From Steroidobacteraceae bacterium (GTDB lineage: Bacteria > Pseudomonadota > Gammaproteobacteria > Steroidobacterales > Steroidobacteraceae): a stretch of DNA of 64,000 nucleotides. Below the pieces are notes generated by a model. That model saw nothing but the letters and a program-made list of their open reading frames with translations, was not told the origin of the DNA and ran no database searches. The position numbers and the translations under genes were made by a program. Numbering within the stretch: position 1 is the first letter of the stretch; each line of letters starts with the position of its first letter. Location: NCBI GenBank assembly GCA_017853555.1, contig JAFMJH010000002.1:62001-126000 (forward strand). Reading direction: 5' to 3'. Positions 58,049 to 64,000 of the stretch are shown in pieces.

Positions 58049-59817
58049 ATCGACTCCGGTGCCGATACGCCGAGCACGGCAAGACCGTTGCGCAGTACTC
58101 GTTGCACCGCAAGCAAAGCATAGATGCGCGCGTGGCGCGGCTCGTCTTCCGGCACGAGCACGCGCTCGGCGTTGTAGAACGCGTGCAAGGTGGTGGCGAG
58201 ATCGCGCAGATAGTGCACCAGCGTGTGCGGTGCACGCGTGGCGGCGGCATGCTGGATGGTCTCGGCGTATTTCGACAACGACGCGAGCATCGCCTGGGCG
58301 TGTTCGCCCGCGAGCAGTTCCGCGCCGCGTTCGGTGACGATGGCTTGCGCGCGCGCCGGGTCGTAGCCGATGCCGCGCGCGACCAGTTCTTTCATCACGC
58401 TCGCCACGCGCGCATGCGCGTACTGGATGTAGAACACCGGATTTTCGTTGGACTTGGATTTGGCCAGTTCCAGGTCGAAATCGAGCGGCTGATCGTTGCT
58501 GCGCATCAAATAGAACAGTCGGCAGGCGTCGTTGCCGACTTCGTCGCGCAATTGCCGCAACGTGACGAACGTGGCTTCGCGCTTGCCCATCGAGAGCTTC
58601 ACGCCGTTGCGATACAGGCTCACGAGCTGGATCAAACAAACTTCGAGGCAATCGCCCGGATGACCGAAGGCCTGCAGACCGCCGCGCAAGCGCGCGACGT
58701 AGCCGTGATGGTCGGCGCCGAGCACGTCGATCAAAGTGTCGAAGCCGCGCTCGCGCTTGTCGAGGTGGTAGGCGATGTCGCTGGCGAAATAGGTTTTGAC
58801 GCCGTTCTCGCGCACGACGACGCGATCTTCGTCGTCGCCGAATTGCGTGGCGCGGAACCACGTCGCGCCGTCTTTGACGTACAGCAGATCTTTGGCGCGC
58901 AACCGCTCGAGCGCGCGATCGATCGCACCGCTCGCGGTGAATTCGCGCTCCGACGTCCAGCGATCGAAGCGTACGCCCAGGCCGTCGAGGTCGTCGCGGA
59001 TTTCGTCGAGCATCGCGCCGAGCGCGAGCGCGAGCACACGCTGCCACGCCGCTTCGCCGATCAGACTGCGTGCGCGCGCGATCACCGCATCGACGTACGC
59101 GTCCTTGTCGCCTGCGGGCGCATCGGGCGGGAGATTCGCGAGCACGGTGGCCGACGGATGCCGCAAGGCATCGCCTTCCTGCGCATGCAATCGGACCGCG
59201 ACCGGCAGCACGTAATCGCCGCGATAGCCGTTTTGCGGGAAAGGCAAAGATTCACCGCAGGTTTCGAGATAACGCAGCCACACCGACACGGCGAGGATTT
59301 CCGTCTGTCGGCCGGCGTCGTTGATGTAGTACTCGCGAAATACGTCGTCGCCCGCGGCCGCGAGCAGATTGCCGAGCGCATCGCCGTAGACGGCTTGACG
59401 GCCGTGGCCGACGTGCATCGGTCCGGTCGGGTTCGCCGAGACGAACTCGAGCAGCACTTTGTGCGGCTGCGCGCGCGTGCCGCGACCGTAACGCTCACCC
59501 TGTTCGTGCACGCGCACGAGTTCGCGTGCATACAAATCTTTGACGAGGAAGAAGTTGATGAAGCCGGCGCCGGCAATCTCCGTGCGTTCGATCAACGCGT
59601 TCGGCGGCAGCGCCGCGACGATCGCCTGCGCGAGTTCGCGCGGATTGCGGCCGGCGGCTTTCGCGTAGCGCATGGCGACGTTCGAGGCGAAGTCGCCGTG
59701 GGTGGCGTCGCGCGTGCGTTCGACGACGATGGCGGCGGGGTCGACCGGGCCCGGAATCACGCTGCCCTGCAGCGTCTCGAGCGCCGTGCCGAGCAATTGC
59801 TGGAGGGCGTTTTTCAC
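58045..59817 (-). CDS. argS: Arginyl-tRNA synthetase
   Basis: 590 residues, class I synthetase. The signature PMHVGHGRQAVYGDALGNLL carries HVGH in place of HIGH; LSMGKREATFVTL stands for the KMSKS loop; an N-terminal Add-1 domain and a C-terminal DALR anticodon-binding domain are present. It charges tRNA-Arg, including the tRNA-Arg(CCG) of this window. The SPOR gene follows with a 4-base overlap. Confidence 0.95.
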   Translation of the reverse strand: MKNALQQLLGTALETLQGSVIPGPVDPAAIVVERTRDATHGDFASNVAMRYAKAAGRNPRELAQAIVAALPPNALIERTEIAGAGFINFFLVKDLYARELVRVHEQGERYGRGTRAQPHKVLLEFVSANPTGPMHVGHGRQAVYGDALGNLLAAAGDDVFREYYINDAGRQTEILAVSVWLRYLETCGESLPFPQNGYRGDYVLPVAVRLHAQEGDALRHPSATVLANLPPDAPAGDKDAYVDAVIARARSLIGEAAWQRVLALALGAMLDEIRDDLDGLGVRFDRWTSEREFTASGAIDRALERLRAKDLLYVKDGATWFRATQFGDDEDRVVVRENGVKTYFASDIAYHLDKRERGFDTLIDVLGADHHGYVARLRGGLQAFGHPGDCLEVCLIQLVSLYRNGVKLSMGKREATFVTLRQLRDEVGNDACRLFYLMRSNDQPLDFDLELAKSKSNENPVFYIQYAHARVASVMKELVARGIGYDPARAQAIVTERGAELLAGEHAQAMLASLSKYAETIQHAAATRAPHTLVHYLRDLATTLHAFYNAERVLVPEDEPRHARIYALLAVQRVLRNGLAVLGVSAPESM

Positions 59818-59863
59818 GGCCGCGATTCTACAGGGTCGGATGCCGCCGCCAACCTCGTTGCAC

Positions 59864-62105
<2,242 letters not shown>

Positions 62106-62113
<8 letters not shown>

Positions 62114-62140
62114 AGAGGGTGTGGATAACGCTGTGGACAG
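62106..62140. promoter_or_regulatory. Cluster of DnaA-box-like 9-mers upstream of and overlapping the priA start
   Basis: TTGTCCACA (62106-62114, one mismatch), TGTGGATAA (62120-62128, the perfect complement of TTATCCACA) and TGTGGACAG (62132-62140, two mismatches) lie within 35 bases. They would allow DnaA to bind at the priA promoter. They are too few for an origin, and no dnaA gene is near. Confidence 0.45.
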
Positions 62141-62388
62141 CGGCCGCGCGCGGGCGAAAAACCGCGTGATTTGCGCAGTTTCTCGTTCGACTGGTCAAAG
62201 ATTAACCAGTTTGAAAAAAATCGATATGAATCAGACAGTTGCATATCCGCAAGGGCCCCGCAGGGGCAGTTTATGACGCAAAAATGACATGCTTTCTTCG
62301 CCAGTGTGCGTAAGTGTCTGATTTACCGAGAAGGCCGCGGTGCGAAAGCGCACCGACACCGGCATCCGAGCCTGCTGCGGTGCGCCGC
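62141..62388. other. Gene-free gap between priA and the third DUF1838 gene
   Basis: Around 250 bases with no supportable gene. It holds an A/T-rich patch with a 6-base dyad ACTGGT/ACCAGT (62190-62195 and 62205-62210) and a small GGGCCCC-GCAG-GGGC element near 62250-62266. It should contain the priA promoter (minus strand). Confidence 0.35.
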
Positions 62389-63243
62389 TTACCGTAGCGC
62401 GTCGAAGCCCTGCGGGTGCCGCGCGGCGAACAGTGCCCGCCAAGTGGCGGGCAATTCCTCGAAGGTGGCGACTTTCGAGCCGGTGCAGCGCGAGATGCTC
62501 GAGCCGGGACGATCGCCCATCTCGAAGCGCGGCGACCAGTCGTTGAAGTCGTTGAAGGCGGCGAGTGCAGGCGTGAAGGCGAGCGGCGCAGCGAGGTCCG
62601 CGGCGGCGACCGAATAGGTGTACATGTCGTGCACCTTCATCGGTGGCGTGCTGCCGCGATCGACGCGGATGTAACTCGCCTCGTCGAGCCACACGCGCCC
62701 GGCATCCGCGCGCGCCGGGCCGACGAAGTGTTTGCGTTCGGAGCGGGCGCCCGGCGCCTCGGGCTCGGCGAGCACCCCGTCGCGCAGCGAGTAGCTCGCG
62801 AGCGTCACGCGCGGCGCCGGGTAATCGAACTTCACCTCCGCGCCCGTGACGGGATTCGGCCAGCGTTCGAGCAGCGTGGTCGCGCCCGTGGCGGTGTAAT
62901 AGATCGCCGAGGCGGAGCTGATCTCGTAGCGATCGGCGTCGAGGTCGCGCCGGCGGTGGATCGAGGCGACGTGCATGTCGAAGAACGGCGTGAGGACGTT
63001 GTCGACCAGACCGTAGCGCGTGCCGTGCAGCCACCAGTACACGGCGGCACCGTCCGCGCCGAAGCGGATGCGTCGATAGAGCTTGTGCAACGACGCCGCG
63101 GCGAGCGGCTCGCGCAACGGCGCCTCGGGCTGCGCCGCGGCTGCGGTCTTGCCGCGTGTCGCGGCTATGGCGGCATCGGTGCTCGCGACGCCGAGCGCGC
63201 CGAGCGCGAGCGAGTTCTGCAAAAGGCGGCGGCGTGTGGTCAT
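62389..63243 (-). CDS. DUF1838-family exported protein (copy 3)
   Basis: 284 residues, twin-arginine-like leader (TTRRRLLQNSLALGALGVAS). The body follows the DUF1838 order seen in the tandem pair at 6.7-8.4 kb: LHKLYRRIRFGADGAAVYWWLHG, YEISSASAIYYTATGATTLLERWPNPVTG, FVGPARADAGRVWLDEASYIRVD and a final NDFNDWSPRFEMGDRPGSS region, but it is clearly diverged and belongs to another subfamily. Function unknown. Its ATG overlaps the stop of the EamA transporter gene upstream by 4 bases, so it may handle something the transporter moves. Confidence 0.65.
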   Translation of the reverse strand: MTTRRRLLQNSLALGALGVASTDAAIAATRGKTAAAAQPEAPLREPLAAASLHKLYRRIRFGADGAAVYWWLHGTRYGLVDNVLTPFFDMHVASIHRRRDLDADRYEISSASAIYYTATGATTLLERWPNPVTGAEVKFDYPAPRVTLASYSLRDGVLAEPEAPGARSERKHFVGPARADAGRVWLDEASYIRVDRGSTPPMKVHDMYTYSVAAADLAAPLAFTPALAAFNDFNDWSPRFEMGDRPGSSISRCTGSKVATFEELPATWRALFAARHPQGFDALR

Positions 63244-64000
63244 GCGCGATCCTCGCGTGCTTGATCGGGCGTCGATGCTGCGCCAGTTTGTCCGTAGAGC
63301 GCAACGTACAACCCGGCCGCGACCACCAGCGTCGCACCGGCGAACACGTTGGAGGCCGGCGTCGCTTGCCAGACGACCCAGTCGATCCCGGCGCCCCACA
63401 GCAAAGCGGTGTATTCGATGGGTGCGACGGTGGCGGCCGGCGCGTCGCGAAATGCGGTGGTGATGTAGTGCTGGCCGATGGCGCCGGTTACGCCGACACA
63501 GGCGAGCGCGAGCCAATCCTCCGCCTGGATGGGTGTCCAGCTGCCGAGTGACAGCAGTGTTGCGCCGACGGCGACGACCACCAGAAACGACAACACGATG
63601 GCGGCCGAATGCTCGCTGCGGGTCAGCACGCGCGCGGTGATCGCGGCCGCGGCGTAGCACAGCGCGGAGATCACCGTGCCGAGACCTGCGACCAGCGGCA
63701 GACCGTCGCTGCGCGGCTGCAGGATCACCAGCACGCCGATGAAACCGATGCCGATCGCGATCCATTGGCGCACGCCGACGCGCTCGCCCAGCAAAAATGC
63801 CGCCATCGCGGCGATCAAAAGTGGCGCGCCCATGTACACCGAATAGACCGACGCGAGCGACGCTTCGCGCAGCGCGAACACGAAGGTGCCGAGCATCGCG
63901 ATGCCGAGCACGCCGCGCAGCAGATGCAATTCCCAGCGCACCGGCTGCAATTCCCGCAGCCGGCCCTGCCACCACAAGGGCAGCAATATGAACGGTATCG
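63240..64000 (-). CDS. EamA/DMT-family transporter (N-terminus outside window)
   Basis: The frame is open to the right edge, so only the last ~253 residues of a ~300-residue protein are seen. Eight or so hydrophobic helices with two EamA repeats: ASVYSVYMGAPLLIAAMAAFLLGERVGVRQWIAIGIGFIGVLVIL and the second copy ATVAPIEYTALLWGAGIDWVVWQATPASNVFAGATLVVAAGLYVALYG. The repeated Glu-Arg or Asp after the helix is typical of drug/metabolite transporters. Substrate unknown; coupled to the DUF1838 gene. Confidence 0.88.
   Translation of the reverse strand, partial: IPFILLPLWWQGRLRELQPVRWELHLLRGVLGIAMLGTFVFALREASLASVYSVYMGAPLLIAAMAAFLLGERVGVRQWIAIGIGFIGVLVILQPRSDGLPLVAGLGTVISALCYAAAAITARVLTRSEHSAAIVLSFLVVVAVGATLLSLGSWTPIQAEDWLALACVGVTGAIGQHYITTAFRDAPAATVAPIEYTALLWGAGIDWVVWQATPASNVFAGATLVVAAGLYVALYGQTGAASTPDQAREDRA

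Overview
The window is about 66% GC by eye and densely packed. It reads as chromosome of a Gammaproteobacterium near the Xanthomonadales/Nevskiales (inference). Supporting points are the order topA-smg-dprA // def-fmt-rsmB-DUF4390-ntrY-ntrX, cytochrome c4-dsbA next to engB, an arginine cluster using N-acetylornithine carbamoyltransferase (the Xanthomonas-type route), two large TonB-dependent receptors, HiPIP and lptM. I see no phage, IS element, CRISPR array or rRNA.

Layout. 1-2.5 kb: 3' end of comM, a monohaem cytochrome c, a flavin monooxygenase. 2.5-9.8 kb: an envelope O-acyltransferase with an unusual C-terminal Rpf/transglycosylase-like domain, coupled to a second SGNH hydrolase; a periplasmic peroxiredoxin; two tandem DUF1838 genes; an FGE-like secreted protein; a MarR-like regulator. 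9.8-14.5 kb: response regulator, histidine kinase, fatty acid hydroxylase/sterol desaturase, SDR and a small iron-permease-family protein, apparently one transcription unit. 14.6-19.9 kb: TonB receptor, small periplasmic protein, TPR-hydroxylase, GNAT. 19.9-24 kb: Crp-like regulator, tRNA-Arg(CCG), corA, dsbA, cytochrome c4, engB. 24-24.4 kb: a gene-free gap that appears to encode a minus-strand small RNA with C-rich hairpins and its own terminator, at the locus that holds Spot 42 in E. coli. 24.4-30 kb: second TonB receptor, polA, HiPIP. 30.1-39.9 kb: a long minus-strand unit argR-argG-(P-loop protein)-argC-argD-argF'-argB-argH followed by thioesterase, NTF2-like, DUF4870-like and lptM genes, mostly with 4-bp overlaps. 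39.9-44.1 kb: a divergent five-gene cluster of two haem-c proteins, two small membrane proteins and a beta-sandwich protein, function unknown. 44.2-62.1 kb: housekeeping block (aroE, rlmJ, topA, smg, dprA, def, fmt, rsmB, DUF4390, ntrYX, SPOR protein, argS, priA). 62.4-64 kb: a third DUF1838 gene and a truncated EamA-family transporter.

How parts fit together. The arginine genes cover the middle and end of the N-acetylated pathway, and a promoter with ArgR-like operators lies over the argR start. Carbamoylation of N-acetylornithine requires a later N-acetylcitrulline deacetylase; neither argE nor an acetyltransferase gene is in the window, while an unassigned BioD-like P-loop protein sits inside the operon. 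ComM and DprA are both natural-transformation proteins. Periplasmic redox proteins (cytochromes c4 and c5-like, HiPIP, DsbA, Bcp) suggest a respiratory, aerobic lifestyle. The most promising leads for new biology are the small RNA at 24.0-24.1 kb, the acyltransferase-SGNH-Rpf fusion, the haem-c/beta-propeller cluster at 39.9-44.1 kb, and the P-loop protein in the arg operon.
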